Part shown: piece by piece, positions 34,082 through 40,933 of the stretch
Position numbering within the stretch: the first letter of the stretch is position 1
Layout of the letters: each line of letters opens with the position of its first letter
Assembly (NCBI GenBank): GCA_016937775.1
Contig: JAFGVX010000034.1
Span: 1 to 40,933 of the forward strand
DNA: 40,933 nucleotides
Reading direction: 5' to 3'
DNA from: Campylobacterales bacterium
GTDB lineage: Bacteria; Campylobacterota; Campylobacteria; Campylobacterales; Sulfurovaceae
Made by a program: the position numbers and the translations under genes
Notes under the pieces: generated by a model
What the model saw: only the letters and a program-made list of their open reading frames with translations
What the model was told of the DNA's origin: nothing
Databases searched by the model: none

Positions 34082-35772
34082 ATCTGCTCTAATGTTTCTA
34101 TACCTAAGATAGCAAGACCTTGTTTGATAGTGTCTGCCGTTATTTTTGAAAGCAATAGCCTGCTTATCTTTGTCTCGCCGTCGATACCCTCTTTGAGTAT
34201 TGGACTTTGTTCATAAAATCGCATAAAAAGAGTTGCGAGTTCATAGAGATAGCCTGTTATATGGTTTGGCATACACTCGTGGGCACTTTTATACAGCACA
34301 TCTTCAAAATCAAGAAGCGCAAGCGCAAGCGCACGCTCACTTTCACTTTCTATTTTTATATCTCCATCAAAGGTACCCACGTATTTGCGTATGATACTTT
34401 GTATCCTTGCATAAGCATATTGCATATACAAAGCAGTGTTGCCGTCAAAACTAAGCATTCTATCCCAATTAAAGATATAGTTTGATTCTCGATTAACACT
34501 CAAATCGGCATATTTTAGAGCACCTATGCCTATTGTTTTTGCTTTATGTTCGATACCTTGTGCATCTTCTTTGTCTTTAAGGGTATTTTTTGCTCTTATT
34601 ATGGCTTCATCGATGAGGTCTGTTAGTTTGAGGGTACCGCCGTCTCTTGTCTTAAAAGGTTTCCCTTGCTCATTCATCATTGTTCCGAAAGCTATATGCT
34701 TGAGTACTACATCATCACGAACCATCTTTGCCTCTTTTGCGACCCAAAAAACACTTTTAAAATGTTCATTTTGTCTTGCATCGACAACATAGAGTATTTT
34801 GTCAGCTTTAAGCGTATCGTTTCTATACCAAAGTGCTCCAAGGTCTGTTGTCGCGTAAAGATAACCCCCATCGCTTTTTTGAACAATCAAAGGAATATCA
34901 CTAAAAGGCAAAAATACACACTTTGCTCCCTCGCTTACGCTCAGCATAGACATAGCATCAAGTTTTTGTACAACCTGAGAAAGCATATCATTATAATAAC
35001 TTTCTGCTTTTACATCATCACGTGTAAGTTTGATATGAAGTTTTTGATAGACTTCTTCACAATGCGCAAGAGAGATATCTATAAATCGCTTCCATAGTTT
35101 CAAACAGTGCGCATCACCGCTTTGTATCTTAACGACATACTCTCTTGCCTTATCGGCAAAAGCCGCATCTTCATCAAATCTTTTTTTAGCAAGTTTGTAA
35201 AACTCTTCAAGGTCTTTGAGATTTTCTTGAAAATCACCACTTGATTGTAGTTCTTCAAGATAAGCAACGAGCATACCGAATTGTGTTCCCCAATCACCTA
35301 TATGATTTTGTCTGATAACATTATGTCCGAGAAATTCGAAAAGGTTCGCAAGGGTATCACCTATGATTGTTGATCTTAGATGTCCTACATGCATCTCTTT
35401 TGCCATATTAGGACCTGAATAATCAACGATGATATTCTCTTTAGTTTGTGCTTTTTCTATCCCAAGACATTCATCTTGAGAGATTTTTTTTAATTCGCTT
35501 GAGAGCCAAGAGTTTTTCAACCAGATATTGATAAATCCGGCTCCGGCAATCTCAACTTTTTCGATTATTTCTGCATCAATATGTGTTGTTATTGAGGTAG
35601 CTATCTCTCTCGGATTTGTTTGTAGTTTTTTTGCAAGACCCATAGCACCGTTATATTGAAAATCACCAAATTCTTTTTTTGCAGCTTTTGTTACGCTAAG
35701 ATTTGGATTTTGAATGTTTGCAGAATGTAATGCTTTAGATATTATGGCATCAATGGTTGATTTTAATTTCAT
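34078..35772 (-). CDS. argS: Arginine--tRNA ligase
   Basis: Class I aminoacyl-tRNA synthetase charging tRNA-Arg, including the tRNA-Arg gene at 37361-37437. It has 564 residues. The N-terminal tRNA-recognition domain (1-110) precedes VDYSGPNMAKEMHVGHLRST, with the HIGH-type HVGH motif. The KMSKS region is the degenerate form common in ArgS (NEQGKPFKTRDGGTLKL). The C-terminal DALR anticodon-binding domain begins near LSFDGNTALYMQYAYARI. It is last in the order pseudo-receiver, gmk, tatA, argS. Confidence 0.96.
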   Translation of the reverse strand: MKLKSTIDAIISKALHSANIQNPNLSVTKAAKKEFGDFQYNGAMGLAKKLQTNPREIATSITTHIDAEIIEKVEIAGAGFINIWLKNSWLSSELKKISQDECLGIEKAQTKENIIVDYSGPNMAKEMHVGHLRSTIIGDTLANLFEFLGHNVIRQNHIGDWGTQFGMLVAYLEELQSSGDFQENLKDLEEFYKLAKKRFDEDAAFADKAREYVVKIQSGDAHCLKLWKRFIDISLAHCEEVYQKLHIKLTRDDVKAESYYNDMLSQVVQKLDAMSMLSVSEGAKCVFLPFSDIPLIVQKSDGGYLYATTDLGALWYRNDTLKADKILYVVDARQNEHFKSVFWVAKEAKMVRDDVVLKHIAFGTMMNEQGKPFKTRDGGTLKLTDLIDEAIIRAKNTLKDKEDAQGIEHKAKTIGIGALKYADLSVNRESNYIFNWDRMLSFDGNTALYMQYAYARIQSIIRKYVGTFDGDIKIESESERALALALLDFEDVLYKSAHECMPNHITGYLYELATLFMRFYEQSPILKEGIDGETKISRLLLSKITADTIKQGLAILGIETLEQI

Positions 35773-35824
35773 ATTTCACTTTCGAAGGGGTAGAGTTGAG
35801 CTTTTTAAAAAACTCAAAAAGTTT

Positions 35825-36043
35825 TTAGGCTTCTTTTTCCTCTTTTTTTGTTACTTCTTCTTTTGGTTCTTTGGATGCAATCTCATGCACTTCAGCATCT
35901 TCTTCATCATCTTTGACGGATTTTTTAAAGTTTTTTATGCCTTGTCCTAAGCCTTTTGCAAGATCAGGTATCTTTTTTGCTCCAAAGAGAAGCACAACAA
36001 TTGCCAATATCAATAAAAGTTCAGTTGTTCCGGGCATACCCAT
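35825..36043 (-). CDS. tatA: Sec-independent protein translocase protein TatA
   Basis: Pore-forming component of the twin-arginine export system, 72 residues. One N-terminal transmembrane helix ([20 protein letters not shown]) is followed by the amphipathic helix [20 protein letters not shown] and a very acidic/lysine-rich tail. AAGGA precedes ATG 36043. tatB and tatC are not adjacent. Tat export serves cofactor-loaded periplasmic enzymes. Confidence 0.93.
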   Translation of the reverse strand: MGMPGTTELLLILAIVVLLFGAKKIPDLAKGLGQGIKNFKKSVKDDEEDAEVHEIASKEPKEEVTKKEEKEA

Positions 36044-36075
36044 ATTATTTCCTTTTTATGGTTTATATTGTTCAA

Positions 36076-36081
36076 ATTATA
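36076..36081 (-). promoter_or_regulatory. Internal promoter candidate for tatA-argS
   Basis: AGTATAAT reads on the minus strand with the hexamer at 36081-36076, 32 bases before the tatA start, in the only sizeable gap between gmk and tatA. The -35 region is poor. It would allow tatA-argS expression independent of gmk. Confidence 0.4.
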
Positions 36082-36098
36082 CTTAAAGTAATTTAATC

Positions 36099-36710
36099 TC
36101 AAGCAAGCCAATTTTTTAAAAAATCTTTTTTATCTTCCATGGATCTTTTGAGTCTAGCAGCGTTTGCTATCGATATAAACTCATTTACTGCTTTTTCTAA
36201 ATCATCGTTTATGATGATAAAATCATACTCTTTTATCATCAATATCTCTTTTTTGGCATTCTCGATTCTCTCTTCAATTATTTTATCATTATCGGTTGAT
36301 CTACTTCTCAATCTTTTTTCGAGTTCTTTTAAAGTAGGAGGGGTGATAAATGCGCTTGTTGTGATATCATCAAGTTTTTGCCTCACAAGCGTATGTCCTT
36401 GAACATCTATATCAAATATTACAAGTTTTCCCTCTTGTAATGCTGTATTAACAGGCTTTAAAGAGGTGCCATAGTAGTTGTCATGAACTTTTGCATATTC
36501 TAAAAAATGACCTTTTTCGATATCTTTTTTAAAAGTTTCTTTAGAGACAAAAAAATACTCCTTGCCATGTTGCTCCCCAACTCTTGGCGCTCTTGTAGTT
36601 GTTGAAATTGAGAAGTAAAAACTTCCTATATGTTTAGATGCTTTTTGTATGATAGTACTTTTCCCTGCACCGCTTGGACCGGAGAGTACTAGTATGGCTC
36701 CTTCGTTCAC
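36099..36710 (-). CDS. gmk: Guanylate kinase
   Basis: Phosphorylates GMP to GDP, 203 residues. The P-loop is LVLSGPSGAGKSTIIQKA. The GMP-binding region has SISTTTRAPRVGEQHGKEYF and FLEYAKVHDNYYGTS, and VIFDIDVQGHTLVRQK is the Walker-B-type block. The start is GTG 36710 in a GTGA overlap with the upstream gene, so its translation is probably coupled. The order gmk-tatA-argS is shared with Helicobacter and Campylobacter as recalled. Confidence 0.95.
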   Translation of the reverse strand: MNEGAILVLSGPSGAGKSTIIQKASKHIGSFYFSISTTTRAPRVGEQHGKEYFFVSKETFKKDIEKGHFLEYAKVHDNYYGTSLKPVNTALQEGKLVIFDIDVQGHTLVRQKLDDITTSAFITPPTLKELEKRLRSRSTDNDKIIEERIENAKKEILMIKEYDFIIINDDLEKAVNEFISIANAARLKRSMEDKKDFLKNWLA

Positions 36711-37306
36711 TCTTGATCCTCGGCAAAATCAATAGAAAGTTTGATATTGGCATCTTTGAGTAATTTTTTAAGTTTTTTCGGTTTCATATCTTTTATGGCT
36801 TTAAGTATCTTTTGTTCAAGATTATCTTGATGTGTTGCAAAAATATTATCAACTGCTTCTTGACTCTGTTTTGAGAATTTCTTTTTATCTTTTTTCTCTA
36901 TACCCTCATCTTTAAGTAGTTCTTTGATCTCATTGATATCTTCAATTCTCAATGCCATATCCTCTTTTTGAATCTCTTGTATTTTTTGAAAGATATCTAT
37001 GGCATGACTCGGTAGGAATGGTTTGATAAGTACATCATCAAATATTTCCGGTCTCTCTTTAAGTTTCTCATATCTTTTTTGACTAGTGATGAGAACCACT
37101 TTTGCCTTCTCTTTCATTTTTGGTAAGATTTCAAGAGTTTCCTCTATGGGGCGTGTTGTATCATCTATTAAGATATAGTGATAATCCAAGGAATCATCAT
37201 CAGGATTAAATTCACATTGTTCATTGAGATTTGCTTCGTATTCATCGCATGCCAATTCAATCATTTTTGAAACGACAGGATTTTTGTTGATCAGTAGTAT
37301 GTTCAT
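36707..37306 (-). CDS. Pseudo-receiver domain protein, function unknown
   Basis: A 199-residue soluble protein. Residues 1-115 look like a response-regulator receiver: MNILLINKNPVVSKM, YILIDDTTRP (D48/D49), KVVLITSQKRYEKL and DDVLIKPFLPSHA. The phosphoacceptor, Ser/Thr and Lys positions are kept, but the acidic pocket after strand 1 is Asn-Lys-Asn instead of Asp-Asp. The rest is highly charged, with lysine-rich helices (KAIKDMKPKKLKKLLKDANI). It occupies the place of the acidic 'poly-E-rich' gene upstream of gmk in Helicobacter and Campylobacter (recalled as HP0322 and Cj1178c). GGAG lies eight bases before ATG 37306. Confidence 0.75.
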   Translation of the reverse strand: MNILLINKNPVVSKMIELACDEYEANLNEQCEFNPDDDSLDYHYILIDDTTRPIEETLEILPKMKEKAKVVLITSQKRYEKLKERPEIFDDVLIKPFLPSHAIDIFQKIQEIQKEDMALRIEDINEIKELLKDEGIEKKDKKKFSKQSQEAVDNIFATHQDNLEQKILKAIKDMKPKKLKKLLKDANIKLSIDFAEDQE

Positions 37307-37360
37307 TGCGCAAACTCCATTTTATTTGCACTATTGTAATATAATTTTGATTAATCCCCG

Positions 37361-37437
37361 TGGTACACCCAACAAGATTCGAACTTGTGACCTTCGGTAC
37401 CGCAAACCGATGCTCTATCCAGCTAAGCTATGGGTGC
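37361..37437 (-). tRNA. tRNA-Arg (anticodon GCG)
   Basis: Read on the minus strand this 77-nt gene folds fully. The acceptor stem GCACCCA pairs with TGGGTGT (one G-T at 1-72). The D arm is GCTT...GAGC. The anticodon stem TCGGT/ACCGA has loop TTGCGGT, giving anticodon GCG. The variable loop is AGGTC. The T arm ACAAG/CTTGT has loop TTCGAAT. The discriminator A and CCA are encoded. GCG reads CGC and CGU without inosine, whereas most bacteria have an ACG tRNA edited by TadA. Confidence 0.95.
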
Positions 37438-37451
37438 ATTTGAGAAGAAGA

Positions 37452-37487
37452 ATTATATCTAATATTGGCTTAGTCATATTAGATATA
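37452..37487 (-). promoter_or_regulatory. tRNA-Arg promoter with 12-bp palindrome
   Basis: TATAAT on the minus strand (37457-37452) lies 14 bases upstream of the tRNA 5' end, which fits a start just before the tRNA. The arms 37454-37465 and 37476-37487 (core ATATCTAATAT / ATATTAGATAT) are perfect reverse complements separated by 10 bases. One arm overlaps the -10 hexamer and the other lies in the -35 zone. Confidence 0.6.
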
Positions 37488-37760
37488 GAAATATTTATTG
37501 TAAATTATCATTAAGGGTTTTTGTCATTCTAGCATATTTGTTTCTTCTCATTTTTGCGATTTTCACGGGAATGAATAAAAAAATATTTGAGAGTATGCAT
37601 TCCCGCATAAAGTATGAAAACAAGAGCAATAAGCCTGCTTAATGCTTAGCACTTATAGCACTAGACTCCTGCCTTATAGGAGTGACGAACTTACTACTTA
37701 CGAATTACTAACAGTTTAGTTCTTGATACTTATTGTTAAATACTACTTATTGTCTTGTCA
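37488..37760. other. Intergenic region with two hairpins, no gene seen
   Basis: This 270-base stretch holds no convincing coding frame. It has a perfect 8-bp inverted repeat CGGGAATG/CATTCCCG (37566-37573 and 37598-37605). It also has a small hairpin ACTCCT/AGGAGT (37665-37683) followed by simple TTACTACTTACGAATTACTA-like sequence. The first shares its TGCATTCCC core with the hairpin at 38961-38981. Confidence 0.5.
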
Positions 37761-38618
37761 TCAGAGGCTAGTTTCTATAATGATAAAGACTAAAAAGATA
37801 AAACCAAGATAGCCGTTAACCGTAAAAAATGCTCTATCAATCTTAGTAAAATCTTTGCGTATGAGATAGTGCTCATACCCGAGCATAATGATACTGCTAA
37901 ATATTGCTACATGCGCCCAGATTCCAAGACTTGCTTTGATAACAAAGAGCGTCCAAAAAAGTATCGTTAAGATATGAAAAACAAGCGCGATTCGTAAAGT
38001 ATTTTGTGCTCCAAATTTTGAAGGGATGGAATAAAGTTTATGTTTTTTGTCAAATTCCATATCTTGGAGTGAATAGAGCAGGTCAAATCCTGCAACCCAA
38101 AACATCACCCCAATAGCGAGATAAAGTGACCAAAGAGGGATCGCTTCAGATACGGCAATAGCGCCAGCGATAGGCGCAAGTCCAAGACTCACACCCAAGA
38201 TAAGATGCGCAAGTGAGCTAAATCTTTTAAAAAGCGTATAAGCACCAAGGACTAAAAGGATAGGCGCAGAGAGTTTAAAAGCGAGTGCGTTTATAAAATA
38301 GCTCACGCCAACAAAAAGAGTGGCATTTATGATGATAAAAAAGAGGATTGCTCTATCGCTGATTCTGCCATCAACCGATGGTCTGTTTTTTGTGCGTATA
38401 TTGAGGCTATCAATATCTTTATCCAGATAGCGATTAACGCTCATAGCAAAATTTCTTGCACTCACTGTAGCCAAGATTCCTAAAATAAGAAGTCTCCATC
38501 CGAACCATCCATCTGCTGCAACAAACATAGCTATAAAGATAAAGGGGAGAGAAAATACAGAGTGACGAAACATTACAAGTTCGCTAAAATCTAGTACAAG
38601 CGTTTTGATTTTATTCAA
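37761..38618 (-). CDS. UbiA-family polyprenyltransferase (probable MqnP)
   Basis: Inner-membrane prenyltransferase of 285 residues with about eight helices. The first aspartate motif is SVNRYLDKDIDSLN and the second is LYSLQDMEFDKKHKLYS, which bind Mg-prenyl diphosphate. Campylobacterota make menaquinone by the futalosine route, so the natural role is probably MqnP, prenylating 1,4-dihydroxy-6-naphthoate, rather than UbiA of ubiquinone synthesis. That is phylum-level inference, as no other menaquinone gene is in the window. The product quinone would be the acceptor for the complex I encoded upstream. Confidence 0.85.
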   Translation of the reverse strand: MNKIKTLVLDFSELVMFRHSVFSLPFIFIAMFVAADGWFGWRLLILGILATVSARNFAMSVNRYLDKDIDSLNIRTKNRPSVDGRISDRAILFFIIINATLFVGVSYFINALAFKLSAPILLVLGAYTLFKRFSSLAHLILGVSLGLAPIAGAIAVSEAIPLWSLYLAIGVMFWVAGFDLLYSLQDMEFDKKHKLYSIPSKFGAQNTLRIALVFHILTILFWTLFVIKASLGIWAHVAIFSSIIMLGYEHYLIRKDFTKIDRAFFTVNGYLGFIFLVFIIIETSL

Positions 38619-39020
38619 AAAGAGAACCTTTTTTGATAAGTATTGTACTTTAATTTTGGTAAAAGTTAGGATTTTGGAGGGACTTTATTTATCACTTACC
38701 GCGAATAAAATAGCCGTTCATGCTGAGCAAAGTCGAAGCGTAGAATGGCTATTTAGAAACCTACCCTTTCGATAGTTCGATAGGTTCACTATTCGCCCTG
38801 AACTTGTTTGTCTTGCAGAATTTGCTTTGCTACATCAGAATCTTTTATTTCATATGGATTGCTTCGTTGTAAACTCCTCGCAATGACTGCGATTGTCATC
38901 GCGAGCGTAGCGTGGCGATCCATTCTTTTGGATTGCTTCTTCGCTTTGCTTATACTCTCGTTCCCATGCTTTGCGTGGGAATGCATATTTTCAAATCGTA
39001 AATCGTGAGGTGTGAGAAGT
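38619..39020. repeat. Cluster of dispersed palindromic repeats
   Basis: About 400 bases without a credible gene, made of imperfect palindromes. (1) 38708-38754 has arms AAATAGCC/GGCTATTT around a TGCTGAGCAAAGTCGAAGC core. (2) 38856-38921 runs from GGATTGCTTC to GTGGCGATCC, with TCGCAATGAC and GTCATCGCGA in the middle. (3) 38930-38960 is a half unit beginning GGATTGCTTCTTCGC. (4) 38961-38981 is the hairpin TTCCCATGC/GCGTGGGAA with one mismatch. Units of types 1 and 2 resemble REP-like sequences seen in many bacterial genomes (recalled). No transposase is present. Confidence 0.75.
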
Positions 39021-39575
39021 TTACGGGTGGCGTATCTTTATATGGCTATTAAGCGAGAGTGCGACAAGCAAAATGATGAGTGCTATAAGCCAGATATTTG
39101 TGATGAGCCCACCCATAAAACTTAACCAAAGCACCCAAAGAAGTATTGCTCCGAGCGGAGTGGGAACGCCGTCAAAATATCTGTCAAGTTCTGTTTTTGA
39201 TACGGCTTTAAGATTGAAATTAACAAGTCGTCTCAATCCACTTATTACATACCATATAAGTATGATGCCAATGAGTAGCTTTTCTCCTTGAGTTTCAAGT
39301 GAGAGTCCAAAAAAGAGAAAAAATGCAGGCATGATAACAAACGATAAAAAATCTGCAAAACTATCAAGTTGAATGCCAAATTCAGAAGAGAGATTGAATC
39401 TCCTTGCTACTTTACCGTCGGCTATATCAAGCATTCCGGCACACCAAGCTACTATGGAAGCTGTAAAGAATGCACTTTGAGTCACAAGATAGAGCGCGAC
39501 AAGCCCACAAGTTATATTTGCAAATGTGATGATATTGGCAATATTAAAATGATTTGCGGCATCTGTTATTTTCAT
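39021..39575 (-). CDS. pssA: CDP-diacylglycerol--serine O-phosphatidyltransferase
   Basis: Inner-membrane enzyme making phosphatidylserine, precursor of phosphatidylethanolamine, 184 residues. The CDP-alcohol phosphotransferase motif DG-x2-AR-x8-G-x3-D-x3-D is complete in ADGKVARRFNLSSEFGIQLD followed by SFAD. FDGVPTPLGAI is a PssA-type block that distinguishes it from PgsA. It is shorter than many family members at the C terminus, with about five helices. It is flanked on both sides by copies of the same palindromic repeat family. Confidence 0.9.
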   Translation of the reverse strand: MKITDAANHFNIANIITFANITCGLVALYLVTQSAFFTASIVAWCAGMLDIADGKVARRFNLSSEFGIQLDSFADFLSFVIMPAFFLFFGLSLETQGEKLLIGIILIWYVISGLRRLVNFNLKAVSKTELDRYFDGVPTPLGAILLWVLWLSFMGGLITNIWLIALIILLVALSLNSHIKIRHP

Positions 39576-39614
39576 ACGAAAATTATAGCAAATATTGTGT
39601 TAATAATGGATATT

Positions 39615-39671
39615 GTCGTCATCATGGATTGCTTCTTCATTCATTCATCGCAATGACAATGTAATGACATC
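39615..39671. repeat. Second copy of the GGATTGCTTC repeat
   Basis: 39626-39657 is a 32-base unit starting GGATTGCTTC and ending TCGCAATGAC, the same ends and length as 38856-38887; only the 12-base middle differs. It is preceded by GTCGTCATCATG and followed by AATGTAATGAC. The two copies flank pssA. Confidence 0.7.
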
Positions 39672-39673
39672 AA

Positions 39674-40867
39674 TCAATACAAAAATCCAAACAACCAAAG
39701 TGGTATCTTGTTGCCAATTCCAAGTTCAATATCATCTGAAACCACAAAAGAGTTTGTTATATTTTTTATCTGATTAAATGATTTGTTTTTGCCTCCAATT
39801 TCAAATGTATATTTATCATCTACTAAGAAATCGCCTTTGGGTGGATAATACAATCTGTGATTTACTCTAACTTGTGTTGCAAAAAATATTTCTCTCATCG
39901 TTCCAATATCCAAATTATCGCAATAGAAACTATTTAAATTAGTATTATTTAGGTAAAGCTTACTTGGTTTAGTAAAAATATTATCACTTTTTGCTTTTGA
40001 TTTAATAGCATAAAATATATTTCCCAAACACAGATATTCTATATACTGATAAAGCGTTGTTCTATTTATGCCAACTCTTGAAGATAATTCAGTAATATTT
40101 AATTCGTAAGGCTTAGAAGCACAGATAAGAGCTGTTAATTGTTTTAGTTTCTGTATATGTTGAGGCTCGATGTTAAAAATTATAGGCAAATCACTTTCTA
40201 TAACTGCATTTATCGTCTCTTCTAGTTTGAAGCCATATGTATTTTGATTTGCAAAATAGTATGGGTAATATCCACTTTTGATGTATTCTTCTAGATACTC
40301 AAATGGTTTTATTTGTTTCAATATTTTACTAGAGATATCCATATGATTTTCCAATATTTCATCCATTGTAAAACTCTTAAATGTAGTATCAAGCTTTAAT
40401 TCTAAGAACTCCCTAAAGGAGAGACCATGAACTCTATATAAAACTGCTCTTCTGCTCAAGTCAGCCTTTTTATGCTCAATTTGCATAGCAGACGAACCAC
40501 TAAATATAACTTTTAAATCCAAAAAATCATATATTTCCTTGAGATCAATTTCATAATTTTTGTATTTATGTATCTCATCAATAGCCAAAACCATACCACC
40601 ACTTTTGCTAAATGTATCTGCTATATCATATAGTCTAACATTGCTAAGTGCTATACTGTCCGCACTAAAATATAACTTTTTTTCAAATGGAATGGAAAGA
40701 CTTTCTAGATATTGCAACATAGCAGTTGTCTTTCCGGTGCCTCTTGCGCCTAGTATGCCTATCATTTTTTCACTAAAATCTATTTTTTCATAAAAATATC
40801 TTTTATAACTATATTGTTGCATTTTGGAGATTTTCAAATATTTTTCAAATAGTATTTCTAAATTCAT
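39674..40867 (-). CDS. AAA_14/DUF4143-type ATPase
   Basis: A 397-residue ATPase of the widespread, poorly understood AAA_14 plus DUF4143 group. Walker A is GILGARGTGKTTAM (residues 37-50) and Walker B is GGMVLAIDEIHKY; sensor-like FSGSSAM and the SFREFLEL block follow. Residues 240-290 contain a winged-helix-like segment (ELSSRVGINRTTLYQYIEYL). The C terminus (LYYPPKGDFLVDDKYTFEIG) resembles the nuclease-fold-like part of DUF4143. Such genes vary between strains and are often thought to be mobile or defence-related, but function here is unknown. AAAGAG lies five bases before ATG 40867. Confidence 0.85.
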   Translation of the reverse strand: MNLEILFEKYLKISKMQQYSYKRYFYEKIDFSEKMIGILGARGTGKTTAMLQYLESLSIPFEKKLYFSADSIALSNVRLYDIADTFSKSGGMVLAIDEIHKYKNYEIDLKEIYDFLDLKVIFSGSSAMQIEHKKADLSRRAVLYRVHGLSFREFLELKLDTTFKSFTMDEILENHMDISSKILKQIKPFEYLEEYIKSGYYPYYFANQNTYGFKLEETINAVIESDLPIIFNIEPQHIQKLKQLTALICASKPYELNITELSSRVGINRTTLYQYIEYLCLGNIFYAIKSKAKSDNIFTKPSKLYLNNTNLNSFYCDNLDIGTMREIFFATQVRVNHRLYYPPKGDFLVDDKYTFEIGGKNKSFNQIKNITNSFVVSDDIELGIGNKIPLWLFGFLY

Positions 40868-40876
40868 TTTTACTCT

Positions 40877-40932
40877 TTGTTGTTTATAATATACAAAATT
40901 ATACCATAATTGTTGTTTATAATATACAAAAT
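40877..40932. repeat. Two 23-bp direct repeats flanking the ATPase promoter
   Basis: Identical copies of a 23-base unit (TTGTTGTTTATAATATACAA plus AAT) occupy 40877-40899 and 40910-40932 with a 33-bp period. Each is partly palindromic (TTGTTTATAATATACAA). On the minus strand a TATAAT at 40903-40898 lies between them, and transcription would start inside the proximal copy. This fits an operator pair; further copies could continue past the window end. Confidence 0.75.
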
Positions 40933-40933
40933 A

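Noticed and set aside
36707-37306. Functional response regulator
   Set aside because: The acidic Mg-binding residues are missing and no output domain or histidine kinase is adjacent, so a pseudo-receiver is the safer call.
38789-38986. 65-codon minus-strand open frame between mqnP-like and pssA genes
   Set aside because: It is built entirely from the palindromic repeat units and has no independent coding signal.
38690-39000. CRISPR array
   Set aside because: Repeats are palindromic, of several kinds, and not regularly spaced with uniform spacers; no cas genes are present.

Overview
This window is chromosomal DNA of a free-living member of the Campylobacterota (formerly Epsilonproteobacteria), most like the Sulfurimonas/Sulfuricurvum group. 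The assignment is an inference from gene content and order read by eye. The supporting features are AT-rich DNA with AGA/ATA-rich codon use, a complete nuoA-N locus with Campylobacterota-type replacements for NuoE and NuoF, the gene orders gapA-pgk-tpiA // nadD-rsfS and gmk-tatA-argS, an HP0268-like gene beside miaB, and a DUF3373 outer-membrane protein. No phage, plasmid, CRISPR array or intact insertion sequence was seen.

Layout. 1-1129 (-): 5' part of an acyl-CoA synthetase gene, cut by the window edge. 1531-2916 (+): DUF3373 porin with its own terminator. 3292-20666 (+): one long, tightly packed operon for respiratory complex I (nuoABCD, a NuoE-like mini-protein, a NuoF/GltD hybrid flavoprotein, two tandem nuoG genes, nuoHIJKLMN). 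20690-21595 (-): miaA. 21655-23966 (+): rimO-tilS. 26963-23950 (-): HP0268-like, miaB, DUF374 acyltransferase, Xer-like recombinase. 27135-28250 (+): nusA. 29210-28251 (-): a solitary ABC permease. 30103-29393 (-): TorF-like porin. 33089-30202 (-): gapA-pgk-tpiA. 33162-34081 (+): nadD-rsfS. 37306-34078 (-): a pseudo-receiver protein, gmk, tatA, argS. 37437-37361 (-): tRNA-Arg(GCG). 38618-37761 (-): UbiA-family prenyltransferase (probably mqnP). 39575-39021 (-): pssA. 40867-39674 (-): AAA_14/DUF4143 ATPase.

How the parts fit. The electron-input arm of complex I has been rebuilt. The NuoE-like protein has no cysteine, so it cannot carry N1a. The NuoF position holds a short NuoF-type Fe-S region fused to a GltD/NfnB-like FAD-NAD(P) oxidoreductase, and NuoG is duplicated. 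The membrane arm (NuoA, H, J-N) and connecting module (B, C, D, I) look standard. The electron donor is therefore probably not NADH through FMN; NADPH or a ferredoxin/flavodoxin-linked route is more likely. The GAPDH carries an Asn-Ala-Ser motif where NAD-specific enzymes have Asp, which also suggests NADPH-linked, biosynthetic (gluconeogenic) metabolism, as expected of an autotroph.

The strongest unexplained non-coding signal is a 22-bp inverted repeat with one mismatch (3133-3154 / 3272-3293). Its right arm covers the Shine-Dalgarno sequence and start codon of nuoA, it encloses promoter-like sequences, and it overlaps an 11-codon leader ORF that ends on the nuoA start codon. It could be a riboregulator, an insulator or an invertible promoter. 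Other regulatory signals include paired direct repeats upstream of the TorF-like porin and upstream of the AAA ATPase, a 12-bp palindrome in the tRNA-Arg promoter, and a cluster of dispersed palindromic repeats around pssA.
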